Notes: generated by a model from the letters alone, not told the origin. 64,000 bases of DNA from Paractinoplanes ovalisporus (GCF_016834655.1 NZ_JAENHP010000001.1:1178001-1242000), one strand, 5' to 3'. Positions 15,000-24,637 are shown, counted from the first letter of the stretch. Made by a program: numbers and translations.

Positions 15000-17915
15000 C
15001 TACATGAGGTCCTTGAGTTGCCGACGCGAGGTCACGCCGAGCTTGCGGAAGATGTTGCGCAGGTGCGCGTCGACCGTGCGTTTGCTGACGAAGAGCCGGG
15101 TCGCGACCTCGTTCGACGTGCCGCCCGCGGCCACCAGGCGCGCCACCGCGGACTCCTGCATGGTGAGCTTCTCGTAGGAGGTGCCGGCCGCGCGCGGGAC
15201 CCGTTCGCCGGTGGCGCGCAGCTCGTCGGCGGCCCGGCGCGCGAACCCCTCGGCTCCGGAGGCGGCCAGCATCTCGTACGCGGTCCGCAACTGGACGCGG
15301 CTGTCCGACCGGCGGCCCGCGCGGCGCAGCCACTCGCCATAGAGCAGGTGGGCCCGCCCCAGATAGGGCCGCATCGGGGTCCGCGCCAGCAGGTCGACGG
15401 CTTCCCGGTAGTGGTCCTCGTTCCCGGTCACCAGACCGCGGGCGTAGGCGGCGACCCCGAGGCCCGGCACCGTCGCGGTGGCCTGCGTGTGCTCGGTCAG
15501 CGCCGCCAGGGCCCGCTCGGCGACCGCGGGCTCGTGGCACCGCACGGCCGCCTCGACCAGCTCGGGCAGGATCACGCCGGAGAGGAACAGGTCGCCCTGC
15601 TCGATCGCCGTGCGGCCGGCGGCCAGCGCCGAGGGATAGTCGGCCAGCCCGTTGCCGAGCAGGGCGGTGGCCCAGAGCGTGTTGGTCACCCGCCCGCCCG
15701 CGCCGCCGGCCAGCTCCAGCAACTGACGGGTCTCGTCGCCGTGGCCGCGGATCGCGGCCAGGTGCAGCCGGTGATAGAGCAGGGGCGGCTGACCGGAGAC
15801 GTCGCCGATCGCGGTCTCCTCGGCGGTCGCGGCGATGGCGCGTCCGATGTCGCCCTTCAGGATGGCGTCGGTCGCCCGCTGGGCGAGGCCGAGGCGCAGC
15901 AGCATCGGCGAGCCGCTTCCGCGGCCGGCCTCGACCAGCCACTCGGCGATCGTGGTGTGCACGGCCGGGTCCCACAGTTCGGCCGCCATCATGGTGGCCA
16001 GGGCCGGGCGCCGGCTCCAGGCCGGGCCGCCCCCGCCCGAGATGGCTTCCCGCAGCATTCCGGCGGCGGCCCGGTGCCCCTCGGCGGCCAGCGTGACCAG
16101 GGCGTCGAGGGCGTCGGGGGCGGTCGGCGCCAGCTCGGGCTCGCGGGCCGCGGCCAGCAGTTCGTCGAGGACACCACCGGCGCGGCCGACGGCCAGGCTC
16201 ATCTCGACGGCATCCAGCAAGCACTCCCGGGCCCTCGGGCGGTCCACTGCGGACAGCCGGCGAGCGGCCGCGATCATCAGCGCGGGCCCGGTGCCGTCGC
16301 CGGGGCGGGTGAAGGCGACCTGACCCCGTACGAGGTCGAGACGCGCCCGCCGCTCCACGTCGAGCGGGCCCGGGTCGACCACGTCGAGCGGCCCCGGGTC
16401 GACGGCCGAGAGCAGTTCGGCCGCGCGGGAGCTGTCGCCGGCCCGGATGTGGGCCTGGGCGGCGGCCAGGGCCCGTTCGAAGCGCGACGTGGGGTCGAGC
16501 GACAGCGCCGCCGAGCGGTCGAGGAAGGCGGCGGCCGCGGCGACGCCCCCACGGGTCTGGGCCCGCTCGGCGCACCGCTCGAGCTCGGCCGCGAGGTCGT
16601 CGTCGGGGCCGGTGGTGGCCTGCGCGAGGTGCCAGGCCCGGCGGTCGGGGGCGCGTTCGGGGTCGGTCACCGCGGCCAGCGCCCGGTGGGCCGAGCGGCG
16701 GTCGTCGGGGTGGGCGGCCCGATAGGCCGCCGAGCGGGCGAGCGGGTGGCAGAACCGGATATGGGCGCCGAACTCGGCCAGGCCGGTGGCGGCGGCCTCG
16801 GCGCTGGTGCGGGCGGTGTCGAGGCCGAGCCGTTCGGCGGCGGGCCACAGCAGGCCGGGGTCGCCGGTCGGGTCGGCGCTGGCCAGGGTGAGCAGCAGGG
16901 CGGTGTCCGGCTTGAGATCGGCCGTGCGCGCCTCGAACTCCACACCGTCGCGGAACGGGCCGGAGAAGTCGCGGTACAGCCCGGAGACATCGCGGAACGA
17001 CCCGGAGACATCGCGCAACGGCACGGAGGCGACGCGGGACGGCCCGGAGACATCGCGGAACGGCCCAGAGGTGTCGCGGGACGGGTCGGAGACATCGCGG
17101 AACGGCCCGGAGGTGTCGCGGAACGGCCCGGAGACATCACGCAACGGCCCGGCGATCTGGAAGCCGCCCGCGCCGGGCAGTTGCAGCAGCGCCCGCGGGT
17201 TGCCGCCGGCCTCGGCGATCAGCCGGTCGCGCACCCGTTCGTCGAGCGGGAACGGGTGGTGGGCGGCCAGCAGTTCGCGGGCCTGCTCGACGGTCAGCCC
17301 GCCGACCTCGAGCGCGGGCAGGCTCGCCAGCGGCCCGTCCGCATGCGGGGTGCGCACGGCGAAGAGCAGGGTGACGGACCGGCGGGCGAGGAAGGCCAGG
17401 GCGAGGGCGGAGGGCGCGTCGAGCCACTGCGCATCGTCGATCAACCCCACCACCGGCCGGTCCCCGCCGGTGAACAGGTCGAGGGCGGCCAGACCGACGC
17501 GGAACGGGTCGGGCGTGCCCGCGGCGAGACCGAATGCGACCCGCAACGGCTCCGGAACCGCGTCCCGGTCGAGCAATGGCAGGCACAGCTGGTGCAGGGC
17601 GGCGTACGGAAGCTCCTGCTCGAACTCCGACCCGCCGGCCCGCAGAATCCGCACCCCGGTCGCCCCGGCCGCGTGGTCGAGCAGCGCGCTCTTGCCGATT
17701 CCCGCCGCGCCCCGAAGGACGAGGGCAGTTCCGGCCTCGCTCGGCAAAACGGGGGCGCTATCGGCCGTGCCGCGCAGGACGGGGGCACCGCCGCGCAAAA
17801 CCGGGGCACCGCCGCGCGGGACGGGGGCGCCGCCCTGACCGGTCAGGTCGTCGATGCGGCGCAGCTCGTCGTGGCGGCCGACGAGCCGAGCGGATCGGTG
17901 CTCTGGTGTCCCCAT
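15000..17915 (-). CDS. Large ATP-binding LuxR-family (LAL) regulator with internal repeats
   Basis: This 971-aa transcription factor of the LAL class has an N-terminal AAA/NACHT-like ATPase with Walker A GAAGIGKSALL and Walker B VGLIDDAQWLD. A long helical TPR-like middle follows, then a C-terminal LuxR HTH (ESAVARLVAAGGTSNEVATRL, SKRTVDAHLRNIF). Two short tandem repeats interrupt the protein: GGAPVLR units before the Walker A, and nine heptads of the form SGPFRDV after the ATPase, each encoded by 21-bp DNA repeats. The ATG at 17915 is used. A TTG at 17927 overlaps the upstream kinase stop (TTGA) and would be the coupled alternative. Target genes are unknown. Confidence 0.88.
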   Translation of the reverse strand: MGTPEHRSARLVGRHDELRRIDDLTGQGGAPVPRGGAPVLRGGAPVLRGTADSAPVLPSEAGTALVLRGAAGIGKSALLDHAAGATGVRILRAGGSEFEQELPYAALHQLCLPLLDRDAVPEPLRVAFGLAAGTPDPFRVGLAALDLFTGGDRPVVGLIDDAQWLDAPSALALAFLARRSVTLLFAVRTPHADGPLASLPALEVGGLTVEQARELLAAHHPFPLDERVRDRLIAEAGGNPRALLQLPGAGGFQIAGPLRDVSGPFRDTSGPFRDVSDPSRDTSGPFRDVSGPSRVASVPLRDVSGSFRDVSGLYRDFSGPFRDGVEFEARTADLKPDTALLLTLASADPTGDPGLLWPAAERLGLDTARTSAEAAATGLAEFGAHIRFCHPLARSAAYRAAHPDDRRSAHRALAAVTDPERAPDRRAWHLAQATTGPDDDLAAELERCAERAQTRGGVAAAAAFLDRSAALSLDPTSRFERALAAAQAHIRAGDSSRAAELLSAVDPGPLDVVDPGPLDVERRARLDLVRGQVAFTRPGDGTGPALMIAAARRLSAVDRPRARECLLDAVEMSLAVGRAGGVLDELLAAAREPELAPTAPDALDALVTLAAEGHRAAAGMLREAISGGGGPAWSRRPALATMMAAELWDPAVHTTIAEWLVEAGRGSGSPMLLRLGLAQRATDAILKGDIGRAIAATAEETAIGDVSGQPPLLYHRLHLAAIRGHGDETRQLLELAGGAGGRVTNTLWATALLGNGLADYPSALAAGRTAIEQGDLFLSGVILPELVEAAVRCHEPAVAERALAALTEHTQATATVPGLGVAAYARGLVTGNEDHYREAVDLLARTPMRPYLGRAHLLYGEWLRRAGRRSDSRVQLRTAYEMLAASGAEGFARRAADELRATGERVPRAAGTSYEKLTMQESAVARLVAAGGTSNEVATRLFVSKRTVDAHLRNIFRKLGVTSRRQLKDLM
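16961..17149 (-). repeat. Coding 21-bp tandem repeats, nine units
   Basis: Nine exact-length 21-bp units have plus-strand core CGGAGACATCGCGGAACGGC. They encode SGPFRDV-like heptads inside the LAL regulator. Substitutions are frequent but there are no indels, so the frame is kept. The unit is unrelated to the other arrays. Confidence 0.95.
17782..17840 (-). repeat. Coding 21-bp tandem repeats near the LAL regulator N-terminus
   Basis: Units of 21 bp (plus-strand core GGGGCACCGCCGCGC) encode GGAPVLR/GGAPVPR just before the Walker A motif. There are two complete copies and a third partial one, with decayed copies continuing toward 17750. Confidence 0.85.
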
Positions 17916-17923
17916 CTCGGGGG

Positions 17924-18973
17924 TCAACCTACTCTGACGTCGACCACCAGTCCCCCGCCGTCACGCGGGCGCGCGGTCACCTCGCCGCCGGTGGCGGTGG
18001 CGACGGCCCGCACGATGGACAGGCCCAGCCCGGCGCCGTCGGTGTGCCCGGTGCGCCCGGCGCCCCGCTGGAACGGCTCGAACAGCCGCTCGACCTCGCC
18101 CGGTTCGATCACCGGTCCGGTGTTCTCGACGGTGAGCGGGCCGTCGGGGCTCAGCGACACCAGCACCGACCCGTCCGGCACGTTGTAGCGCACGGCGTTG
18201 TCGACCAGGTTCCGTACGAGCTGGGTCAGCAGAACCGGATCGCCGAGCACCGTACGGTCACCTTCGACGGCCGTCCGCACGCCGGGAAACGCCCCGGTCA
18301 CCTCGTCGACCACGGCCGCCAGCGAGACCGGGTCGCGGCGCGTGGACTGTTCGCCGCGCGCCAGCGTCAGCAGCCCGTTGATGAGCGCGATGCAGCGGTC
18401 GTTGTTGGCGAGCAGTTCCCGCCGTACGCGTTCCGTCCGCTCCGGATCCCGGGTGGCCAGCCCGACCTGGATCGTCGTGCGGGCCACGGCCAGCGGGGTG
18501 CGTAACTCGTGGGAGGCGTTGGCGATGAACCGGGCCTGGGCGCTGAACGCGTCCTCGAGCCGTCCGAGCAGGTCGTCGAAGGTGTCGGAGAGCTCCTTGA
18601 TCTCGTCGTCCGGCCCCCGCACGGCGATCCGCTCGTGCAGGTTGGCGGTCGAGATGCGGCGGGCCTGCACGGTCATCCCGTGCACCCGGTCGAGCACCCG
18701 TCCGGTCACCCACCAGGCCAGGATCCCGGCGATCGCGGTCATCGCGACGAGGGCCGCCGCCCACTGGACGAGGATGGTGCTGACCGCCTCCGACTTCTGC
18801 AGGGCGATCGCGGTTCCGGGCGGGGCGAACTCCGGGTCGACGTCCATGCTGATCTTCAACACGGCCCGGCGGTTCTGGTAATAGACCACGGCCAGCACGA
18901 CCGCCCCGGCGACCAGGAACACCCCGGTGTGCAGCAGGGTCAGCCGCCACCGCAGCGTCAGACGGCTCAGCAT
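17924..18973 (-). CDS. Sensor histidine kinase (OmpR-partner type)
   Basis: This 349-aa kinase has an N-terminal helix (about 13-33), a short extracytoplasmic loop and a second helix (about 77-100). A HAMP linker, HisKA (ASHELRTPLAVA) and HATPase_c (DNAVRYN, GAGLGLSIVRA) follow. The ATG at 18973 overlaps the response-regulator stop by seven bases. The pair is divergent from the lipoprotein and MacAB-like efflux genes, a common layout for systems that sense envelope stress or antimicrobial peptides and switch on the adjacent exporter. The LAL gene may be co-transcribed downstream. Confidence 0.93.
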   Translation of the reverse strand: MLSRLTLRWRLTLLHTGVFLVAGAVVLAVVYYQNRRAVLKISMDVDPEFAPPGTAIALQKSEAVSTILVQWAAALVAMTAIAGILAWWVTGRVLDRVHGMTVQARRISTANLHERIAVRGPDDEIKELSDTFDDLLGRLEDAFSAQARFIANASHELRTPLAVARTTIQVGLATRDPERTERVRRELLANNDRCIALINGLLTLARGEQSTRRDPVSLAAVVDEVTGAFPGVRTAVEGDRTVLGDPVLLTQLVRNLVDNAVRYNVPDGSVLVSLSPDGPLTVENTGPVIEPGEVERLFEPFQRGAGRTGHTDGAGLGLSIVRAVATATGGEVTARPRDGGGLVVDVRVG

Positions 18974-19626
18974 CCGAGCCGGTATCCCACGCCGGGCAGG
19001 GTCTCGATGACGGCCGGTTCGCCGAGCTTGGCCCGCAGGCGGCTCATCGTCACCCGTACGGCGTTGGTGAACGGGTCCGCATTCTCGTCCCACGCCTGGC
19101 GCAGCAGCTCCTCGGCGCTCACCACCGCCCCCTCCGCGGCCAGCAGGGCGGCCAGCACCCCGAACTCCTTGTTCGACAGCACCAGCAGCCGGCCGTGGCG
19201 GGTGGCCCGCCGGTGCGCGGTGTCGAGTTCGATGCCGGCCCGCTGCAGCACCGGGGGCAGGGCGGGCCGGGCACGCCGTCCCAGCGCCTCGAGCCGGGCC
19301 ACCAGCTCGTCGAAGTCGAACGGCTTGCCGAGGTAGTCGTCGGCGCCCAGGCGCAGCCCGGTCACCCGGTCACCGACCTCGGCCAGCGCGGTCAGCATCA
19401 GCACACGTGTGTGGCCGCCCTGCTGCAGCAGCCGCCGGCAGACCTCGTCGCCGTGCACACCGGGCAGGTCACGGTCGAGCACCACGACGTCGTACGTCTC
19501 GGTGGTCGCCTTCTCCAGCGCCGTGCCGCCGTCGTACGCGACGTCGACCGACATCGCCTGCAGCCGCAGCCCCTCGGCGATGTACCCGGCGAGAACCGGC
19601 TCGTCCTCGGCGACCAGAACCCGCAC
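18967..19626 (-). CDS. OmpR/PhoB-family response regulator
   Basis: This 219-aa regulator has a receiver domain (AEDE at 6-9, phospho-acceptor Asp51 in VVLDRDLPG, Lys in GKPFDF) and a C-terminal winged helix (VSAEELLRQAW, VRVTMSRLRAKLG, GVGYRL). It starts with GTG at 19626. It is first in the minus operon with its kinase and shares a 144-bp promoter region with the plus-strand efflux operon, which is its most likely target. Confidence 0.95.
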   Translation of the reverse strand: MRVLVAEDEPVLAGYIAEGLRLQAMSVDVAYDGGTALEKATTETYDVVVLDRDLPGVHGDEVCRRLLQQGGHTRVLMLTALAEVGDRVTGLRLGADDYLGKPFDFDELVARLEALGRRARPALPPVLQRAGIELDTAHRRATRHGRLLVLSNKEFGVLAALLAAEGAVVSAEELLRQAWDENADPFTNAVRVTMSRLRAKLGEPAVIETLPGVGYRLGC

Positions 19627-19673
19627 AGCGCCTCCCGCTCGGTAGGTGTCCGGCTGCCGACGCTAGCTCCCGC

Positions 19674-19718
19674 GGTGTTTCACCGGCATAACAACCGCTG
19701 GAACGCCCACGAAACACC
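19674..19718. promoter_or_regulatory. Inverted repeat between divergent two-component and efflux operons
   Basis: GGTGTTTC (19674-19681) and GAAACACC (19711-19718) form exact 8-bp inverted arms separated by 29 bp, centred in the shared promoter region. This is a candidate operator for the adjacent OmpR-type regulator. Such regulators more often use direct repeats, so the assignment is tentative. Confidence 0.4.
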
Positions 19719-19770
19719 CGCTTCCGTAGAAATCCTCTCGTCACCAACGCACCACTCGAGAGGCAAGAAC

Positions 19771-20220
19771 ATGCGAATTGCGGCGTACGGAATCGGTCTG
19801 CTTTTGGTCGTGGGCGGCGCTCTCGCCGGATGCGGCGACGGCGGCGCCGAACCCGAGGCGACGAAGACGGTCGGCGACACCGGCTCGCAGTGGACGAAAT
19901 GCCTGCGCGACAACGGTGTCGACGTCAAGGACCAGGACCCCGAGGGCAACCCGCTGACCCTGCCCAGCGACAGCCCGGTGCTGGAAGCGGCGTTGGCCAA
20001 GTGCAAGCAGTACGAGCCGCAGACGTCGGGGAAGACCGGCGCCGAGGGCAGCGATCAGGAGCGCGTCGAATACCAGCTGAAACTGGCCAAATGCATGCGG
20101 GAGAAAGGCATCGACTGGGCCGACCCGTCCGGCGACCAGCAGTTCAGCGTGCCTGAGATGTCGCCCGAGACGATGAAGGCGCTCGACGAGTGCTCGACGA
20201 AGATCCGGGGCGCCAAGTGA
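19771..20220 (+). CDS. Small lipoprotein of the efflux operon
   Basis: This 149-aa exported protein has a lipoprotein signal (lipobox LAGC, Cys about residue 22). The mature part has paired Cys residues in two similar segments (WTKCLRDNGVDV ... AKCKQYEP and LAKCMREKGIDW ... DECSTKI), suggesting an internal duplication. Actinomycete operons for MacAB-like exporters often contain such a lipoprotein. It overlaps the adaptor gene by GTGA. Start ATG 19771; role inferred as a sensor or accessory subunit. Confidence 0.85.
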   Translation: MRIAAYGIGLLLVVGGALAGCGDGGAEPEATKTVGDTGSQWTKCLRDNGVDVKDQDPEGNPLTLPSDSPVLEAALAKCKQYEPQTSGKTGAEGSDQERVEYQLKLAKCMREKGIDWADPSGDQQFSVPEMSPETMKALDECSTKIRGAK

Positions 20221-21233
20221 GGAAGGCTCTCATCGCGGGCGGCCTGGCGGTCGTGCTGCTGGCCGGGTGCGACGGCGAGGAACCGGCCCCGCCCGCGGGT
20301 GGCCCGGGCGCGACCACCAAGGTTACGAAGACCGACCTGGTCGAGACCCGCCAGGTCGACGGCACCCTCGGATACGCGGGCACGGGCACGATCCGGGGCG
20401 GCGGAAGCGGGACGCTCACCTGGCTGCCGAAGCCGGGCGACGTCATCCAGCGGGGCGAGCGGGTCTACGGCGTCGACAACCGCCGGATCCCCCTGCTCTA
20501 CGGGGGCCTGCCGTTCTGGCGTGAGCTGGGTACCGGGGTCGGCGACGGCCCCGACGTGGAGATCCTGGAACGCAACCTGAAGGAGCTCGGCTTCGGCGAC
20601 TCCATCACCGTCGACGACCACTTCACGGCGGCCACCGCGGCGGCCGTGCGGCGGTGGCAGAAGAAGCTGGGCCAGCGCCGCACCGGGCGGGTCGCGGCGG
20701 GCGACGCGATCGTGCGGCCCGGGGCGGTGCGAGTGGCCGAGGTCAAGGCCCAGACCGGCTCGCCCGCCTCCGGTGACCTGCTCACCAGCACGGGCACGAC
20801 CAAGCAGGTCGTGGTCGACCTTCCCGCGGCCCAATCGGCGTACGGGGTCAAGGGAGCGAAAGTCACCGTCGGCCTGCCCGGCGGGGGCATGGCAGGCGGG
20901 CGGATCACCACCGTCGGCACCACCGCCACGGCGACCGACGGCAAGGTCACCATCCCGGTCACGATCACGCTCGACGACCCGGCCAAGGCCGGAGCGCTCG
21001 ACGGCGCCCCGGTCACGGTGCACCTGAGCGGGCCCAAGCACAAAGGCGTGCTGACCGTGCCGGTCGACGCGTTGCTGGCCACGGCCGACGGCCACTACGC
21101 CGTCCAGGTGCTGGAGACCGGCGGCGCCACCCGGCTCGTCCCGGTGGAACTGGGCGTCTTCGCGAACGGCCGGGTCGCCGTCACCGGCGCCGGCGTGACC
21201 GAAGGCCTGACCGTGACGGTGCCGCGGTCATGA
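20217..21233 (+). CDS. MacA-like efflux adaptor with peptidoglycan-binding domain
   Basis: This 338-aa membrane-anchored adaptor has a lipoprotein signal (LLAGC). An N-terminal lipoyl-like half ([20 protein letters not shown]) is interrupted by a peptidoglycan_binding_1 domain (about 115-155, [16 protein letters not shown]), then a barrel and membrane-proximal domain follow. This arrangement is characteristic of Gram-positive MacA/HlyD-like adaptors that link a MacB-type exporter to the wall. GTG start at 20217 overlaps the upstream stop; the downstream ATPase start overlaps its own stop. Confidence 0.88.
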   Translation: MRKALIAGGLAVVLLAGCDGEEPAPPAGGPGATTKVTKTDLVETRQVDGTLGYAGTGTIRGGGSGTLTWLPKPGDVIQRGERVYGVDNRRIPLLYGGLPFWRELGTGVGDGPDVEILERNLKELGFGDSITVDDHFTAATAAAVRRWQKKLGQRRTGRVAAGDAIVRPGAVRVAEVKAQTGSPASGDLLTSTGTTKQVVVDLPAAQSAYGVKGAKVTVGLPGGGMAGGRITTVGTTATATDGKVTIPVTITLDDPAKAGALDGAPVTVHLSGPKHKGVLTVPVDALLATADGHYAVQVLETGGATRLVPVELGVFANGRVAVTGAGVTEGLTVTVPRS

Positions 21234-21889
21234 CCGTCATCGAACTCGACCGGGTCAGCAAGACCTACCCCGGCGGCGTGCACGCCCTGCGGGACACGTC
21301 GCTGCGCATCGAGCCGGGCGAACTGACCGCCGTCGTCGGCCCGTCCGGCTCCGGCAAGTCGACGATGCTGCAGCTGATGGGCACGCTCGACCGGCCCACC
21401 GGGGGTGTGGTGCGGGTGATGGGCCACGACGTGGCCACGCTCGGCGACGCCCAGCTGTCGGCCGTGCGCGCCCACTGGATCGGCTTCGTGTTCCAGCAGT
21501 TCTTCCTCACCGGGCACCTGAGCGCCGTCCAGAACGTCGCCAACGGGCTGTTCTACCACGGCATCGCGCGCCGGGCCCGGCGGCAGCAGGCGGTCGAGGC
21601 GCTGCACCGGGTGGGGCTGGGGCACCGGCTGGACCACCGCCCGCACGAGCTCTCGGGCGGTGAACGGCAACGGGTGGCGATCGCCCGCGCGCTCGTCGCC
21701 CGGCCCGCGATCGTGCTGGCCGACGAGCCGACCGGCGCCCTCGACTCGCGGACCGGTGAGACGATCATCGAGCTGCTGCGGGAGCTGAACCGCGAGGGCA
21801 CCACGATCACGGTGATCACCCACGACAAGCAGATCGCGGCCGCGTTCGACCGCCAGGTCGAGATCCTCGACGGGGCGGTGGTGTCGTGA
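21230..21889 (+). CDS. ABC transporter ATPase, MacB/LolD type
   Basis: This 219-aa nucleotide-binding subunit has Walker [10 protein letters not shown], the Q-loop FVFQQFFL, signature LSGGERQR, Walker [12 protein letters not shown] and the switch His in VITHDK. Coupled to both neighbours (ATGA before, GTGA after), it energises the FtsX-type permease encoded next. Substrates of such exporters include antimicrobial peptides and lipoproteins. Confidence 0.96.
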   Translation: MTVIELDRVSKTYPGGVHALRDTSLRIEPGELTAVVGPSGSGKSTMLQLMGTLDRPTGGVVRVMGHDVATLGDAQLSAVRAHWIGFVFQQFFLTGHLSAVQNVANGLFYHGIARRARRQQAVEALHRVGLGHRLDHRPHELSGGERQRVAIARALVARPAIVLADEPTGALDSRTGETIIELLRELNREGTTITVITHDKQIAAAFDRQVEILDGAVVS

Positions 21890-23079
21890 TCCCGCGGACC
21901 TCGCGGCTGGGCCTGGCCGAGGTGGTGATGGTCGGGCTGACCGGGCTGCGCAGCCGGCCGCTGCGGGCGGTGCTGTCGGCGCTCGGCATCGCCATCGGGA
22001 TCGCCACCATGGTCGCCGTGCTCGGCATCGGCGCCGCCGGTCAGGCCGGGCTGCTCGACCGGATCGCGCGCCTGGGCACCAACCTGCTGACCGTCGCGCC
22101 GGGCCAGAGCCTGGTCTTCGACGGCGACGCCAAGCTGCCCGACACCGCGGTCGACATGGTGGGCCGGATCCCGGGCATCCAGTCGGTGAGCGCGACGGGG
22201 TCGGTTCCCGGGGCCACCGTACGGCGTACCGACCGCATCGATCCCCGCGAGTCCCGCGGGATCAGCGTGCTGGCGGCCCGGCTCGACCTGCCCGACGCGC
22301 TCGGCGGCAAGCCGGCCGCGGGCCGCTGGCTCAACCAGGCCACCGCCCGCTATCCGGCCGTCGTCCTCGGCGCCCGGGCCGCGGAACTGCTCGGCGTCGA
22401 CGGCCCGGGGCGGCAGGTGTTCATCGGCGGCCAGTGGTTCACCGTGACCGGCGTGCTCGAGCCGCTCGAACTGGCGCCCGAGATCGACATGGCGGCCCTG
22501 GTCGGGTGGGACGTGGCCAAGTCGCGGCTCGGGTTCGACGGGCACCCGACGAAGATCTACACGCGATCGGCCGAGGAGCGGGTCAACGCCGTACGGGAAG
22601 TGCTCGCGTCCACGGTCAACCCGCAGGACCCGACGAGCGTGCAGGTGAGCCGGCCGTCGGACGCCCTGACGGCCCAGCTCGCGGCCCGCAACACGTTCGG
22701 GAGCCTGCTCATCGGGCTGGCCGCGGTCTCGCTGCTGGTCGGCGGCATCGGGGTGGCCAACACGATGATCATCGCGGTGCTGGAGCGGCGGCAGGAGATC
22801 GGGTTGCGGCGGGCCCTGGGCGCGCGGCGGCGTCAGATCCGTACCCAGTTCCTGACCGAGGCGGTCGCGTTGTCGGCGCTGGGCGGGGTGGCGGGCGCCC
22901 TGGTCGGGCTGGCGGTGGCGATCGTCTACGCCCGGGTGCAGGGGTGGCCGCTGGTGCTGCCGGTGACCGCCATCCTCAGCAGCACCGCGGCCTCGATCAC
23001 GCTGGGCGCGGTGGCCGGCCTCTATCCGGCGGCGCGGGCCTCACGCCTGGCCCCGACCGAGGCGCTGAGCACGGTGTGA
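21886..23079 (+). CDS. FtsX/MacB-type ABC transporter permease
   Basis: This 397-aa permease follows the MacB plan. It has one N-terminal helix (about 27-50), a large extracytoplasmic MacB_PCD domain, and three C-terminal helices forming the FtsX domain ([31 protein letters not shown]). It starts with GTG overlapping the ATPase stop and completes the lipoprotein-adaptor-ATPase-permease operon controlled by the divergent two-component system. Confidence 0.95.
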   Translation: MIPRTSRLGLAEVVMVGLTGLRSRPLRAVLSALGIAIGIATMVAVLGIGAAGQAGLLDRIARLGTNLLTVAPGQSLVFDGDAKLPDTAVDMVGRIPGIQSVSATGSVPGATVRRTDRIDPRESRGISVLAARLDLPDALGGKPAAGRWLNQATARYPAVVLGARAAELLGVDGPGRQVFIGGQWFTVTGVLEPLELAPEIDMAALVGWDVAKSRLGFDGHPTKIYTRSAEERVNAVREVLASTVNPQDPTSVQVSRPSDALTAQLAARNTFGSLLIGLAAVSLLVGGIGVANTMIIAVLERRQEIGLRRALGARRRQIRTQFLTEAVALSALGGVAGALVGLAVAIVYARVQGWPLVLPVTAILSSTAASITLGAVAGLYPAARASRLAPTEALSTV

Positions 23080-23088
23080 CGCGCCGGC

Positions 23089-23865
23089 TCAGGACCGCAG
23101 CAGCTCGGCCAGGGTGACGAAGCGGTAGCCCTGGTCGCGCAGGCCGCCGATCAGCGCGGGCAGGGCCTTCAGCGCGACCAGCCGGCGCTTGTCGCCCGCG
23201 TCGTGGGCCAGCACGATCGAGCCCGGGCGCATGCTGTCGATCAGGTCGCGGGCCTGGGCGGCCGGGCGGTCGGCGTACTTGCGCTCGCGCATCTGGTGCG
23301 ACCAGAGCGCGATGTCGTAGCCCATCGCGTCGGCCGCCAGCACGGTCGAGCCGCCCAGATGCCCGTACGGGGGTCGCAGCAGTGTCGGCGTCCGGCCGGT
23401 GTGCCGCTGGATGGCGTCGTGGGCGCGCTCGAGCTCGCGGCGGGCGCCGGCCAGGTCGAGGGTGGCCAGGTCGTCGTGCGACCAGGAGTGGTTGCCGACC
23501 TCGTGGCCGTCAAGGCGCCCGCGCACCAGCCCGGCGTGCCGTTCCAGATTGCGGCCGACGAAGAAGAAGGTGGCCGGCACCTGCGCACGGTCGAGCACGT
23601 CGAGGAACTGGGGTGTGTAGTCCGGCATCGGCCCGTCGTCGAAGGTGAGCGCCACCAGCTTGCCGGTGGTCGGCCGGAAGTAGTGGATCCGTACGCCACC
23701 GCTCGCGACCGCGCCCAGGTCGTCGGCGGCCGAGGCGTAGCCGCCCCCGAGCGGCGGCCGGTCCCAGCCGAGCCAGTGCTTCACGTGGCCGGACCCGGCG
23801 AACGCCGTGGCGGCGCCACCCGTGGTCAGCAGGGCCCCACGCAGCAGAGCACGACGAGTAACCAT
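23089..23865 (-). CDS. Secreted polysaccharide deacetylase (CE4)
   Basis: This 258-aa deacetylase removes N- or O-acetyl groups from polysaccharide or peptidoglycan outside the cell. The start ATG 23865 has a GGGGGA ribosome site and gives a Tat-like signal (TRRALLRGALL). The NodB domain has TFDDGP, the zinc motif GNHSWSH, RPPYGHLG and AHD near the end. It is convergent with the efflux operon, with only nine bases between stops. Confidence 0.92.
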   Translation of the reverse strand: MVTRRALLRGALLTTGGAATAFAGSGHVKHWLGWDRPPLGGGYASAADDLGAVASGGVRIHYFRPTTGKLVALTFDDGPMPDYTPQFLDVLDRAQVPATFFFVGRNLERHAGLVRGRLDGHEVGNHSWSHDDLATLDLAGARRELERAHDAIQRHTGRTPTLLRPPYGHLGGSTVLAADAMGYDIALWSHQMRERKYADRPAAQARDLIDSMRPGSIVLAHDAGDKRRLVALKALPALIGGLRDQGYRFVTLAELLRS

Positions 23866-24010
23866 CAATCCCCCATGAACGATTTCCGGCCTCGCAGCCT
23901 GATCGATCATGGGCAGGGCACGCCTCGGCCACCGGACCGGTTTCCCCGGGCGCGGTCATCGGCCGAAAGGAGGACCACCACGGGTCGGATCCGCGGCCGG
24001 TCGTTCGTAG

Positions 24011-24048
24011 ACCAGGTGAGGGTCGTCGCGCGACGTCCCTCACCTGGT
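24011..24048. promoter_or_regulatory. 38-bp near-perfect palindrome upstream of RibD-like gene
   Basis: ACCAGGTGAGGG (24011-24022), CGTCGCGCGACG (24024-24035, itself a palindrome) and CCCTCACCTGGT (24037-24048) form one dyad with a single T/T mismatch on each side. It ends 25 bp before the start codon at 24074. It could be a repressor operator or a 5'-leader hairpin. No regulator gene adjoins it. Confidence 0.7.
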
Positions 24049-24073
24049 TCGATCGACCATCGAGAGGTATGGC

Positions 24074-24637
24074 ATGGCCAAGTTCATCTACGCGACCAAC
24101 GTGTCGCTGGACGGCTACATCGAGGACGAACAAGGCCGGTTCGACTGGCTCCCCGTCGACGACGAGCTGTTCGCGTTCCACACCGACCTCCTGCGGTCGG
24201 CGGGCACCTTCCTCTACGGGCGACGACTGTACGAGGCGATGTCCGTCTGGGAGACCGACCCCGCTCTGGCCGCGAAGTCCGACCTCATGGCCGCCTTCGC
24301 GAACGTCTGGAAGGCGGCGAGCAAGGTCGTGTATTCCACAACGCTGGACGCGGCACCGACGGCCGGCACCCGCATCGAACGCCGTTTCGACCCCGCCGCC
24401 GTCCGTCAACTGAAGGCCACGGCCGACCGCGACGTCATCGTGGGCGGCGCCGGCCTCGCGTCGGAGGCTTTCCGGGCCGGGCTGGTCGACGAGTGCCGCC
24501 TGTTCTTCTTCCCGGTCGTCGTCGGCGGGGGCAAGCCCGGGCTGCCGACCGGCATGCGCGCCGACTTCGAGCTCATCGACGAGCGGCGGTTCCCCAACGG
24601 GGTCGTCCACCTCCGCTACCGCACCCTCGCACACTGA
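24074..24637 (+). CDS. RibD/dihydrofolate-reductase-like family protein (YwjB type)
   Basis: This 187-aa protein has the RibD_C/DHFR-like fold: the opening FIYATNVSLDGYI, TFLYGRRLYEAM, DVIVGGAGLASEAFRAGLVDE and the closing FPVVVGGGKPGLP. It is predicted to bind NADPH. Family members reduce pteridine- or pyrimidine-like substrates but most are uncharacterised. The start has a GAGAGG site six bases upstream. A large palindrome in the leader suggests dedicated control. Confidence 0.9.
   Translation: MAKFIYATNVSLDGYIEDEQGRFDWLPVDDELFAFHTDLLRSAGTFLYGRRLYEAMSVWETDPALAAKSDLMAAFANVWKAASKVVYSTTLDAAPTAGTRIERRFDPAAVRQLKATADRDVIVGGAGLASEAFRAGLVDECRLFFFPVVVGGGKPGLPTGMRADFELIDERRFPNGVVHLRYRTLAH

Noticed and set aside
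14217..18188. Very long open frame (over 1300 codons) on the plus strand opposite the multicopper oxidase and LAL genes
   Set aside because: Its product is Arg/Gly/Pro/Ala-rich with no domain, and it lies antisense to two genes with clear motifs. Long shadow frames are expected at this GC content.
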